DNA of 18,669 bases from Saccoglossus kowalevskii (Eukaryota; Hemichordata; Enteropneusta; Harrimaniidae). The stretch lies in assembly GCF_000003605.2 (NCBI RefSeq), contig NW_003151754.1, forward strand, positions 805,714 through 824,382, written 5' to 3'. Shown here one piece after another: positions 1 to 9,863 of this stretch. Position numbers and translations under genes: made by a program. Within the stretch, counting starts at the first letter, position 1; every line of letters begins with the position of its first letter. The notes beneath the pieces were generated by a model. The model was not told the DNA's origin. It saw nothing but the letters and a program-made list of their open reading frames with translations, and did no database searches.

Positions 1-1836
1 ATGTACAACAAGCTTAGCCAATAGATGCACCCGACACATCAAACTTTTGACCAACCACTCATTCTAAATATTGTGGAGTGAGGGCGCTATTTACTAATGA
101 GAGGAATCTTTTAAACACATTAAACAGATCTAATATTACAAGCAGTGAGTATCTAGTTATGCTTTAATTAATGCAGGTATACAATTCACTCACCTGAGAA
201 CATACTATGGGATGACTTTTAACTTGTTCCTATAGATTTGGTAGCCTAGGCGCAGTGAATACATGTACGATAAATGTCTCAGGTAGTGATTGAGCTTTAG
301 TTCTGTAATTAAAATAAAATATTAAAATTAATTCATTACATCTGTTCTATTTTTTATAGAAGAACCTTCCCAAATAAAAGAAATTCTAAAACTTAAAAAC
401 ATAAGAGGTAGTCACTAAGCCATGTACTTTCACACTCAAGCAAGAGAAAAGACATGTTGGTGAACTAGCCTTGCACTGTGAGTGTTTTATTGTTTACACT
501 CTGTAAAATACAAGTTTTTTCACAAATAAAAAAATTGAAAAAAAGAACTGCAGACCTCACTTCTTTATATTTTTGAGTGGGCCAGCCATGTTTCCACATA
601 CAAAAATACACATAATATTTCTATTTAATTTATTTTATTTAAAAAAAAAAATATTTTAAAAGCATAACAATACAACGACTAGATTTGGTGTCACACTTTA
701 CTCCCAATTCATACTGGAATATTGTAAGCAATAATTAATAAATCTTGTTCAGAAAACCATTTATTCCCGACATCATATTCAATGGCTAGTTCTCAGGATC
801 TACAACAGTAATTAAATAAACAGAAATCATTTTGATGACATGTTTTAGACGACACTGCCATATCGCACAGATATTCAACACCGCCATACCGAATTTGGAT
901 TTGGACCATACCATTTCAAGCTGCAGGGTGTCTAAACAATGACTCAACAAACAATAAACACATCTTCCACCCAACACACAAATTTTAGCCACAATGAGTT
1001 ATCAGTTATATCAGTCATGGTGACTGTATTTACAGCATCGTGTGACTCAACACTGCTCAGTTGAACTTGTATCTTGGAAGCTGACATTGAATTAAATCTC
1101 AATAGGAAAGCACTTTATAGTTCAAACTAAAAATCACAGCTCAAGAACGTTCACTTCATACTGACTGAGTTCCTTACAGGATCAGCCTCCATTAGTTTTA
1201 TCTGTGTTTTAATTTTTGTAAGTTATTACTTGTCAAGAAAGAATTAGGCAATATTAAATTATCAGCCGGGGATTCAACATATTGTTACATAATGTATTGT
1301 ATTCGTTCTTTTTAACTTCATCTATATCCAAACTTTGCGACATCGTTAACATTGTTTCCCGAAAGATGTTTTCTCTTTTTCTAGTCACTGCGATAGCTCA
1401 TTAGCATCACCATTAATTTAACATGAACGATAACAAATAGTAAATTTAAAACTAGTTAATACGTCCCTATAATTCAGTTTATTTACACCGATCATAAAGT
1501 TACACTTTGAAGTTTAAATCTCTGTTCATAACAATATTCACAAAAGTTCTAAATACACTGGTATACATACAGTTTAGGGGATATGCGATGACAATTGTGT
1601 AATGTTTCTCGTATTATGGATAGGGGTGTGGTCAGTGGCTAGTATTATGTACAAACTAAGAGTGGCTAGATGATATAGCCATGAGTATTATTTTCGAAAT
1701 CTGCAGAAATATATTCGTCGTGGTGATATGCTTTTAAAATAAATTGTTAGTTCTGTAGGTTTTGTAAGTTATTCTCATCAACCAATTTTAAATAATAATA
1801 TCGCAGCGATGAAAATGCTACCATCGCGTTTTAGCG
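1..1836. other. No gene recognised
   Basis: AT-rich sequence with poly(A)/poly(T) runs (for example 640-650). A 68-codon minus-strand reading frame at 786-992 has no recognisable domain and no supporting splice signals. It may be intergenic or the UTR or intron of a gene beyond the window. Confidence 0.6.
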
Positions 1837-1856
1837 TACACGTGACGTCACGTGTA
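1837..1856. promoter_or_regulatory. 20-base palindrome: CRE flanked by two E-boxes
   Basis: TACACGTGACGTCACGTGTA is perfectly self-complementary. It contains TGACGTCA (full cAMP response element, bound by CREB/ATF family bZIP factors) overlapping two CACGTG E-boxes (bound by bHLH-ZIP factors such as Myc/Max/USF). It lies about 46 bases upstream of a TATA box at 1902. Known binding classes are from established motif knowledge; use here is inferred. Confidence 0.5.
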
Positions 1857-1901
1857 ATGGCAAATATCATCTAGGGATAATTCTGATGTGACAAAACGCA
1901 A

Positions 1902-1909
1902 TATAAATA
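1902..1909 (+). promoter_or_regulatory. TATA box candidate upstream of the lectin-like gene
   Basis: TATAAATA in the plus strand, about 340 bases before the first recognised lectin exon and just after the CRE/E-box palindrome. A start would be expected near 1930-1940. No convincing signal-peptide exon was found between it and 2253. Confidence 0.35.
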
Positions 1910-2252
1910 TGGTTGTGAAAAAAAGGTTTTGTACATGTGACATTGATGATATCCACTGTATTCCCATTTTGTCCGGAAAACAATATGTTTCCTTTTTGGC
2001 CATTACAATTTGAATGTTTGTCTATATACAATTTCACATAACAATATATACTAAATGAGTTAAACCCAATGTTTCAAACATTACATTTAAACCAGTTATT
2101 ACAAACTCGAGATAATCGTATAAGTTACCACGATACTACCAGTATCTGTGAAATGTTACATTATACTTTATTATTGCCCATCTTCATGTATATTGTGTAT
2201 TTCCAGTATTAATCTCCTGTCAGAAAATAACGAAATATTGCCATGCTTACAG

Positions 2253-3290
2253 ATGTGGGACCTACTGCGGGATGCTCAAAATATATTTTGATAAAAACGC
2301 TATTGACATACTCAAAGGCAAAAGCGAAGTGCGTGGAATTAAAAGGATGTCTGGCAGTCTTTGGCACGCCAGAAATTTATGCAGAAGTGAAAACGTTTGT
2401 CACATATCGCGTAAGTTGGGATGATATATTTGTTGCAAATCCCAATGACGGCAATAGTTCTGCATGCATAAGGTAAGGTTGATATTATTGATTTCATTTA
2501 CTTAGAAAATAGTACACCAGTGTTACTTATTGTACTCAAAATAAGTGTTTGGTACGGCAGTTCCCGTGTCCACATCATGGATCGAGCAATATTGATATTT
2601 AATGTTCACAACTTCCTCTCTTTTCATTTTTAAAACTAATATATTAAGACGCATTATAGGTAGTCCTTGTGAGAACGTTTCCTATAACACATTATACATA
2701 TTATTATATCTGTCACCGTAACGAGTTACAGTATGTAGTAATTTTGCGGTATTGCACTGGCTATTTTCATATTAGGAAATGCAAATTCCGAATATGGTAT
2801 GATTACGAACGTACGTGTTCTTTAATAATAATAAAAAGCAATGACTGCCCCCAGGGTTTGACCGGACCCCTCACAAAAACGTTCCGATCGCTAAATCTGT
2901 TCTAAACGTTTTGGATTCCGGCATTTCCATGATGTATCCCTGGGAGCAAAGGATGTATAATAATATAATCTGTCGATATTCCCGCTGTACTGTCTTCGTG
3001 CATACTTTGCAGAATTCTCGTAATAACCTCATATTATCAATCGAAACTATCTCCATTAAAAAGTATGAGATGTTACAGAACAATAAATTCACGAATTATT
3101 ATATACTAATAAACTCCTTCTAATTTCTTTCTATTCTAGTAAGGATCCCACCATTGTGTATGAAGACCACAGCTCTATTCATCGACATGGTGCGATTTGC
3201 CAAGAAAATGGTGATTATTACATATATGCATATATCAATATACGTCATAGAAAACATTCGAAAATTTGTCATGGCAACAATGTAAAATAG
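2253..3290 (+). CDS. Divergent C-type lectin-like domain gene, last two exons
   Basis: Exons 2253-2472 and 3140-3290, joined in phase 2 (donor AG-GTAAGG, acceptor TTCTATTCTAG), stop TAG at 3288-3290. The first exon has the lectin-fold start TYSKAKAKC followed by LKGCLAVFGTPEIYAEV, matching the usual pattern of helix 1, cysteine and a hydrophobic LA strand. It then has NPNDGNSSAC, which matches the EPN/QPD calcium loop plus cysteine. The second exon has VYEDHSS and GAICQ, matching WND-x-x-C and the final VCE. The stretch that normally holds WIGL is shortened, WND reads YED, and its cysteine is Ser, so calcium-dependent sugar binding is doubtful. An ATG at 2243 is in frame, but the protein would then lack a signal peptide; TTACAG at 2247-2252 is probably an acceptor and upstream exons were not found. 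Confidence 0.62.
2701..3038 (-). repeat. Dispersed repeat family, copy 1 (longest)
   Basis: Homologous, in reverse orientation, to 4647-4897 and 17783-18070. Shared phrases include GATACATCATGG, TAGAACAGA and GGTCCGGTCAAACCC. This copy has both ends: one with ATAATATGAGGTTATTACGAG, the other with GTTACGGTGACAGATATAAT. It sits inside the intron of the lectin-like gene. No coding capacity or clear terminal inverted repeat is seen, so it is a non-autonomous element of uncertain class. Confidence 0.75.
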
Positions 3291-3397
3291 ATCTCGTGAC
3301 TCATCGCAAATAATCGTTCGAATCGCACGAATCCCCCTAAATTATTACTACAAAGAAGATATGACCACATATATAGTCCGGCAGTCAATAATGAGAA

Positions 3398-3403
3398 AAT
3401 AAA
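3398..3403 (+). terminator. Poly(A) signal of the lectin-like gene
   Basis: AATAAA 107 bases after the TAG at 3290; another AAATAAAA follows at about 3425. The distance is typical for a short 3' UTR. Confidence 0.5.
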
Positions 3404-3483
3404 TCAGAAAAAAAATGAATTTAAATAAAACAATACAAAATGATAGTTGAATACAATTAAACAACTTACAAACTATGAGTGAC

Positions 3484-3664
3484 CGTTGTTGCCGTTAAAG
3501 CGGGAGGGGCGTCATCTGCGCACGCGCGGGAATGGAGTCCCAAGTGACGATAACAACGCACACCAAAACGCAAAGGCTCATAGGTAGACGCTTGTTTGTA
3601 AACAGCTACACGCTATGGAAATCTGACGTATGCGCAGGTGACGACTCCCCCGCTTTAAACAACG
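3484..3664. mobile_element. MITE-like element with terminal inverted repeats
   Basis: Left arm AAAGCGGGAGGGGCGTCATC (3497-3522 in full) is matched in reverse complement by the right arm ending TGACGACTCCCCCGCTTT, 22 of 26 bases agreeing. Outside these, CGTTGTT at 3484 and AACAACG at 3658-3664 also pair. If the element is taken as 3499-3654 it begins AGCGGG, ends CCCGCT and is flanked on both sides by TTAA (3495-3498, 3655-3658), a target duplication used by piggyBac-like elements. About 180 bases with no coding capacity. Base composition is far richer in GC than the surroundings. Confidence 0.65.
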
Positions 3665-4508
3665 TTTTTCTTTAGAGTAATGTTTAGCCAAACCGAAATG
3701 TTTTCAACATGTATGAATTAATGAAATGGGCAAGCAATCGCCATTCCTTTTTCACACGTGGTGTGTACTCTAATTTAGGTCATTGTTATTTTATCTTGAA
3801 CAGTATGTTAAGCAGATGTCAAGCAGAGAGAAGGTTTCTTTGGTACATGATGACTTGGAATTATGGCAAAAGAGTTGAATATGTGAAACGAAAGATGGCA
3901 TTCAGTGTTTCAAGAAATTTAACAGTATGACTATAATTACATCATAACGCGCTAATTAGAAATGATTTAACAAATTTCACTGTAATGTTGATGAACGTCT
4001 GATACGTTATGTGTGAATCTATCAAGGTAAAAATGCAGGTTTATATACCCTCGCATCTATAAACAAATGACTTTTAGAAATTGTTTATATTTAGACCGTC
4101 TTGACTTTATAAGTTAAAATTTCAAAACCTTACCACAGGTAATAAAAAATACCTGATGATATTTAAATGCTCTGCAAAATTTGCAAAGTTATATAACTTT
4201 TTTCAGTACTGGAATGTGGAAATGATTATGGAAATTAATTATTCTCCCAACTTTAGAATTATTTTTTATCATATTTGTTACCTGTATACTTAGGTCTACT
4301 CAAGTGCCCCTTTACACTCTGACAACGAATTATAAACAACATCTTGATGCTCATTTCTATAGAAATACATCACTCATTTTGTTGAACAATTTCAAATCAA
4401 TGAATTTAAGTTTCAAAATCGCTAATCAGCCATTTCCATTTTAATTCAGTCGATCATGCGTATTGGAGTTTTTTAGATTGTTTGAATCATTTTTAAATGT
4501 TACGTTTT

Positions 4509-4513
<5 letters not shown>
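3665..4513. other. No gene recognised
   Basis: AT-rich intergenic DNA. The reading frame at 3709-3930 (73 codons) shows no domain, signal peptide or membrane segment and is probably chance. Confidence 0.6.

Positions 4514-4548
<35 letters not shown>
4514..4548. repeat. (AT)n microsatellite
   Basis: About 17 perfect AT dinucleotides. Confidence 0.95.
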
Positions 4549-4551
<3 letters not shown>

Positions 4552-4646
4552 GCAAACACATAATATTATAGCTTTACGTTCGCACTATGACTGTAATTAT
4601 ATCCTAAGTAGGAATCATAAACATTTTCATATAACGTAATATTATT

Positions 4647-4897
4647 AATAATATGAGGTTATTACGAGAACACCTCAAAGTATGCAGCTGGAGTATCGAC
4701 CGACGCGCAGTTTAGAACAGAATCAGCAAACTCTTTTGTGTGGAGATTTTATTAGTAGAGGACGCTTACGCGCGTAATCATTCCATATTTAGAAGTCGCT
4801 TTTCTTAATATTGTAGGATGAAAATACCCCGTAAAATACCGCAAAATCACGGCGTGCTGTAACTTATGGCGTTACGGTGACGGATTTATAATAATAA
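4647..4897 (+). repeat. Dispersed repeat family, copy 2 (internal deletions)
   Basis: Begins with ATAATATGAGGTTATTACGAG and ends GTTACGGTGACGGATTTATA, as copy 1 does. It shares TTAGAACAGAATCAGC, GGCGCTTACGCGCGTAAT-like sequence and TACCGCAAAAT. It lacks the GATACATCATGG segment and the GGTCAAACCCC segment, so it is internally deleted relative to copies 1 and 3. Confidence 0.75.
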
Positions 4898-7588
4898 ATA
4901 TTAATAGTGTTGTGTGTTCTTTTAGTAATAATTGTGTGTTTAAAATTGTATATTAACATTCGCTTGGTTCACGTTTCATGACATTATATAAAAATTACGA
5001 CATGTTGTATATATTCAAATAAGGTAAATATCAACTAACTAATTATTTAAACGCGTAAAGTGAAAACAATGCACGTTTGTTATCAATCGCCCTCTTCGAT
5101 GACAAAACTGGGACGTCAAAATAACATATGTTGTTAAACTTTATATCCAAATTAAATATCTAGCGTACATAGAAACACAGATGCCAATGAAATTAGATAT
5201 ACGAATACATGACCTGTTCGTCACGTGTTAATGAATAGCTAGTAAAATTAATATGTGAACACTTTAATCTCATTATAAAAGATGTAGAATATTTATCAAC
5301 ATCAGTTTTTCACGGTACAAGCAGCGTGGCATTTCATCGGGGACTGATGATTCACACCCTGCAATTACATTTTATTCTGTTTTAATTGTATAGATATTTT
5401 TTACTTTAGCAATTATTGTTAATGGATCATATTGATCAATTGAATTCGCTTGCTAAATTCAATTTAAAATATCTATTCTATTCACATTTCCTTCAATCAG
5501 AGACTCCATAGATCTGGTAAATTAAATGAGTATTATGTGGTGAATAATCGATGAGACCCACATTCGTCACATACTCGTTTTTGGAACGATTCAAAATCTG
5601 TGTGTGTAAATGTAAATACAAGAACCAAAAAATATATTGTCATTATTTTGAATATGTACGTTGTAATGATCTGCAGGATAATGTTAAACTTTTTAGTGTA
5701 GAGAGTAATAATATACAGTAAATTCACCCAGTGAACAGTTGACTCCATTTCACTGTTTCTGAAGCGTATTGTTATTGAGAATAATTATTGGAAAAAAAAC
5801 CTAAATGTCATTTTTGAATAAAAACTGATCTGAATTTACAATATTCAGAAAAAAATAATAAGTAACCGTTCAATTTTATTGAGATACAATAAATATAAAC
5901 CGGGGTTTTCCAAACATGGGTATGATCATTATTATGTGGCCTGTCAGTTTTGACCAGTTAATCTACCAGATGCATGTAATTCAATGTATCTCTGTTGGTA
6001 ACGACTTTTCCATCGGTCAGAAGGTAAATACATAACATGTATTTTTTATTTATTCAGGTCATTTAAGTTTGGCTTATTATATTAAATGTCAATCATTGTT
6101 AAATGATTCCTTTGTAATGAAACATTAGTAATAAATGTAAGTTATTCAATAAGTTATTCCATCTGTTTATGTCACCACTTACTTTTTCATGTGCATGGTT
6201 TGTTTGTTAACACATTATGGGCTGATGGAATTTATAGTTATATACATTTACCAGGGGCATTTTATTTCTCTCATTAACCGTGCTTAAGAAGGTGAGAATC
6301 GCTACCGCTCGTGCATATACGTCGTGAATTCTGCAATATCTCGTGGTATACCCGCCCCCGGCGGTGGTTTATTGCTTAATTTACAGCGCCCTCGGACGGA
6401 CGTAGTCGAAGTTAAACATAATTAACCAACAATGTTCATGAAAATAAATGCGAATAGTTCCCTCAAGCCTTGACTATTCGATGTTCATTTGTTTGATTTC
6501 ACTATAGTACAGAAACCTAGTTTATGCTACTAAACATAAATTAATGAAAATTTGCAATAAAAACATGATAGTAGGCTATTCACACACCATTTTTGTTTTG
6601 ATTTCCAACGGCTTACTGGATCAAATCAGAGAATTTCTAAGACGATTATTATAAGTTATCGTTCCTACTTTCCTTGTCTTTTATGAATATACACACGACT
6701 TCAACTGTCTACAAACTCTAAAACGAACACAGACTACAATTAATAGTCGTCGATGGCAGCATGTACGTATTTTGTTGGTGTACTGATGTATGAATGCGCC
6801 GTGTTATGGAGTTTATTGGGTGTCGCCACTGCTGAGAATATTGTCGGCGCAATTTTCGTCAAACTCTGTTTTGCAACAATTTATCAATTCTTTTTGACAT
6901 AATCGCTAACGAAGACTCTGCTTTTCTGAGGTTACATTCAATATTTCTTAATTCAATCATCGACCCTAGTACTAATTAGTAACATTGCCAAGTACATGTG
7001 AATGTAAGCTTTCGTGACAAAAAGGTAAACAAGAAAAAAATCACATATTGACCTGTTCAACGAGTATTGTTGCGTTTTCCGTGACTTCGCAAACTGAAAG
7101 AACACAACAACGTTGAAATTACTTTCCGAATACGGTATATTAATTCATTCAGTAGTATGCCATGAGTGAAGACCGAAGTCTAATGCGATTTGCTATCACA
7201 GTCAGGAATCAAGCTGAAGTATCATGTGAACGATAGCAATAAAACTGTGACGAATGGTCTAGTGATAATGTATATGTGATCGAATTGTTACTGAACCTAT
7301 GTGTTTTCAATGTTATGAATGCTGTCAACAACAACACATTTTCCTTAGACAGATCGTTTTTATGTAACACAAAATGTACTTCATTCTTAAAACTGTTGAG
7401 TCGAACTATATATACAAGGTTTTTCACTGATTAGTAACGTGCGTATAGTAAATAAGGCACAATTTTGAAAGTAGCTTTGCACTGATTCCTCTAAAAGTCC
7501 CCGCGATCCCCTCTAGCCTTTAAAGTATGTATTGCATACTAGGCGCCCATCCGATTGGGCTGTTGACTTGCTTCTGTAATGTCCCCAG
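4898..7588. other. No gene recognised; one CpG-rich patch
   Basis: Intergenic AT-rich DNA. The only compositional feature is about 6309-6413, which carries some 13 CpG dinucleotides (CCCGCCCCCGGCGGTGG, CGCCCTCGGACGGACG) in otherwise CpG-poor sequence. Small reading frames at 5533-5748 and 7209-7427 on the minus strand have no domain support. Confidence 0.6.
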
Positions 7589-7932
7589 TAGAGCGTTCGC
7601 TTGTGGACACATATTTCTGCAACAAAACAGTATGTCTTCGCATATTGTATACACTGAAAAAAATAACCTATGCTAAATACAAGTCGCAAGATAAATCACT
7701 CCCGCATGCAGATGTAAACACAAAGTCTGTTGACTCATATGACTGGTATCAATTTCGATGAGAAACACTCTACTCTGCGTACTTTAATAGTGTATGGATT
7801 GGACTACAGTCTTCAGACAATTATGTTTATCTAGGGCTTGGGGGTACTACAGATGTTCTTATTGGGAAAGGGTGTATCAATCGAGCCTGGTCAATCAAGA
7901 TACTGCTGCGCACACAAACTAATCATCAATGA
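7589..7932 (+). pseudogene. Possible decayed C-type lectin domain exon
   Basis: Follows an acceptor-like CTTCTGTAATGTCCCCAG (ends 7588). In one frame, KKITYAKYKSQ and SLPHADVNTKSV resemble the start of a lectin-like domain. After a TGA at 7759-7761, the same frame reads YFNSVWIGLQSSDN, containing the lectin hallmark WIGL, and then stops at 7930-7932. The helix cysteine is missing and the second half (GCINRAW) aligns poorly. The in-frame TGA and lost cysteine suggest a relic, or two small exons with the stop in an unrecognised intron. The support is essentially one motif plus weak flanking resemblance. Confidence 0.3.
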
Positions 7933-7950
7933 AAGCTATTCTATGAATAA

Positions 7951-7978
7951 GTGATATTAGATGATAACGTAATATCAC
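7951..7978. repeat. Perfect 9-base inverted repeat
   Basis: GTGATATTA and TAATATCAC flank a 10-base loop, just downstream of the possible lectin relic. In AT-rich DNA this may be chance. Confidence 0.4.
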
Positions 7979-9190
7979 ATGATTAACCTCGAATGTCAAA
8001 ACGAGAAATTGTTTAACATAACTTGAATTGAGCACACATAGACTGATGACGTTTAGAGTGTAAATTGCAACGTAAACAATAAATGATATGCACTGTGATC
8101 ATACCATACTATTTACATTACAGGTTTAAAAGGGCATGATTTATAAACCGGAGAACTGATCCAAATTTCCACATAATTGAGGCACATATACAATTCATGT
8201 GTTAACAGTGCCATACACCATGGAATCGTAGTTTTTGGTGTGAATACAAAGAATCATTAAACAAATGTTGGTAATAACAATGATCGTTACATGCGTACAG
8301 ATGAATAAATGTGCTTATTTTAATTCTATTTCTTGATGACGTCAACAATGTAATATTCTTACCTTTTCAGCGTTTCGGTGTCATGAATACTTTAATGTGA
8401 TTGAAGGAGGCCCTATTTCTAAATAAGGCCCGCAATATACCCCCGACATGTATCGAAAAACGTTCACGCTACTAGTTCAGTAAATACTAGACCAATGGAT
8501 ACGAATGTGCTCTTGCCAGTTGTATTATATATAATGGGTCTAAAATGTTGCTCTATAGTTTTAGGACACTTTGCTAAATTACAATACGAGCTCTTGGCTT
8601 CAAAACCAAGTTTGCACATTTATGTTTTGCCAGTCACCTATTTGTAGATGTTGCGTCTAGATGTCTAATGTTCAACACGTATGTATGTGCCACACTTGCT
8701 TCAAACACATATATACCACCCCTTCCTATTCGACATGTGACGACTAACACAGGTGTACAAACTTTTCATTAAATCCATTATTTTATTACTTTGTTTTGGC
8801 TACAATGCTGTTGTGATTGCACTTAATTGTTACGTAGCTGTTCTGCTTTATTTTAGTATTACACACGATGGTTGTGTTCAAACATTGGGAAACTGTGGTT
8901 TACAAAGCGTACGTTCTTTAAAATCGCACGTTTTTCATATGCATATATGAATTCGATATTCTATCGCTGGCGTGATTCAGCCTTTGAGTTAAGAATTACT
9001 TTACTAGGTCATATCTATACAAAAATGTGTGAATTCATAAAATTTGAAAGATAATTTAAATTTTTGTAAAAAAGTATTTATATAACACTTTCACCTTACA
9101 CGGCAACAAGTAGTTAATGTAATGCTAGATATGAATAAATTAAGCAATACATTACATTAAAACTACACACAGTCCGTGTGCGTGTGTTTG
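7979..9190. other. No gene recognised
   Basis: AT-rich DNA upstream of the TATA box at 9191. A frame from 8753 opens with GTG, not ATG; its hydrophobic start is not supported by a start codon or splice sites. Confidence 0.55.
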
Positions 9191-9198
9191 TATAAAAG
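9191..9198 (+). promoter_or_regulatory. TATA box of an unidentified plus-strand gene
   Basis: TATAAAAG, a strong core TATA, 78 bases before an ATG in good context that is immediately followed by a splice donor. A start near 9221-9225 (TCCGCATACAC) is expected. Confidence 0.55.
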
Positions 9199-9221
9199 TA
9201 GAGCTGGAGCCAGTGGTCCGC

Positions 9222-9271
9222 ATACACACCAACAAACTGGAGCTTTTTGTACAAGTGGAGCCTCCAACATG
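9222..9271 (+). CDS. Putative first exon: 5' leader plus ATG only, then splice donor
   Basis: About 47 bases of leader end in CCTCCAACATG, directly followed by GTGAGT, a strong donor. The coding part would be the ATG at 9269-9271 alone. Such ATG-only first exons are known in calmodulin/troponin C-type EF-hand genes and some ribosomal protein and other genes, but no matching second exon was found in the window. A nearby acceptor at 9442 would give an early stop after ten residues, so the real second exon is elsewhere or the call is wrong. The start coordinate is an estimate from the TATA position. Confidence 0.4.
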
Positions 9272-9328
9272 GTGAGTCACAATGTTTCATAATTTATATT
9301 AATATTTAATCGAATTTAGCACAATTTT

Positions 9329-9424
9329 GCGAAGCTTACGTTTAGCAAAAGGTGAAGGTGTGGTTCAATTTATATTAGTTTTAATTGTACCATACCTTCC
9401 ACCGTTACTAAACCTAAGCTTCGC
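9329..9424 (+). ncRNA. 96-base near-complete hairpin (possible miRNA precursor or short MITE)
   Basis: The arm starting GCGAAGCTTACGTTTAG pairs with the arm ending CTAAACCTAAGCTTCGC, and the pairing continues through GGTG/CACC, AAGGTGTGG/CCATACCTT and CAATT/AATTG to a small AT-rich loop. Roughly 40 pairs with a few bulges, no coding potential. It lies within the putative first intron, 57 bases below the donor. I do not recognise a known miRNA sequence in it. Strand of transcription is assumed from the host promoter. Confidence 0.45.
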
Positions 9425-9705
9425 TAATATTTCTTTGTTCAGTCACGGGATATTCAACTTTTATTTAATTAAACTTAATTAAAACGCAACTCTACGTTGT
9501 ATTGCATTGTTATTGGCCCTATATAGGAACGCGTTTTAATCGAGTTCATATCGCAACTATATTAAAAGTTAATCCAATGTGTGGCGTTACATCTGTATGT
9601 GTACGTGCGTCTGGACATGTATCTTAGAAATGCCTAGTTCAATCACAATCAAACTTTACACATACATCATACATAATATTATACATTTGTGTCACGTTCT
9701 GATTC

Positions 9706-9730
9706 AAAATGGCCAAATGGCGGCCATTTT
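9706..9730. repeat. Short inverted repeat around GGCC
   Basis: AAAATGGCC and GGCCATTTT are perfect 9-base arms around a 7-base loop. Repeats of this kind occur inside small transposons, but no element boundaries are visible. Confidence 0.5.
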
Positions 9731-9839
9731 TGAGCTAAAAAATTATCAAATATCAATATACGATATATAAAAAGTTAAAAGTGAATTCGCGTGACATTTC
9801 TCATTGTATGCCTATTAAAAGTATGCTCATTATGAGCAA

Positions 9840-9863
9840 ATAATATAATAATAATACTTTATT
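9840..9863 (-). repeat. AATAAAG plus (ATT)n tail, possible retroelement 3' end
   Basis: On the minus strand AATAAAG is followed by repeated ATT units. Such a poly(A) signal plus trinucleotide tail is typical of some non-LTR retroelement ends, but no coding sequence of such an element is seen upstream. It could also be a distal poly(A) signal of the TSP1 gene. Confidence 0.3.

Noticed and set aside
2669-3123. Three reading frames of 70-78 codons on both strands
   Set aside because: They lie within repeat copy 1 inside the lectin-gene intron and have no domain support.
3310-3345. tRNA-like phrase GTTCGAATC
   Set aside because: No acceptor stem, D arm or anticodon arm can be formed around it.
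3709-3930. 73-codon plus-strand frame starting MYELMKWASN
   Set aside because: No recognisable domain, membrane segment or splice signals; a faint resemblance to the start of a lectin-like domain (CYFILNS, RCQAERR) was too weak to report as a gene.
8753-8950. Hydrophobic 65-codon frame that looks like a signal peptide
   Set aside because: It starts at GTG rather than ATG, and no promoter or splice signals support it.
9442-9471. Second exon of the ATG-only gene after TTCTTTGTTCAG
   Set aside because: The acceptor is good, but the joined frame stops after ten residues, so it is unlikely to be the real coding exon.
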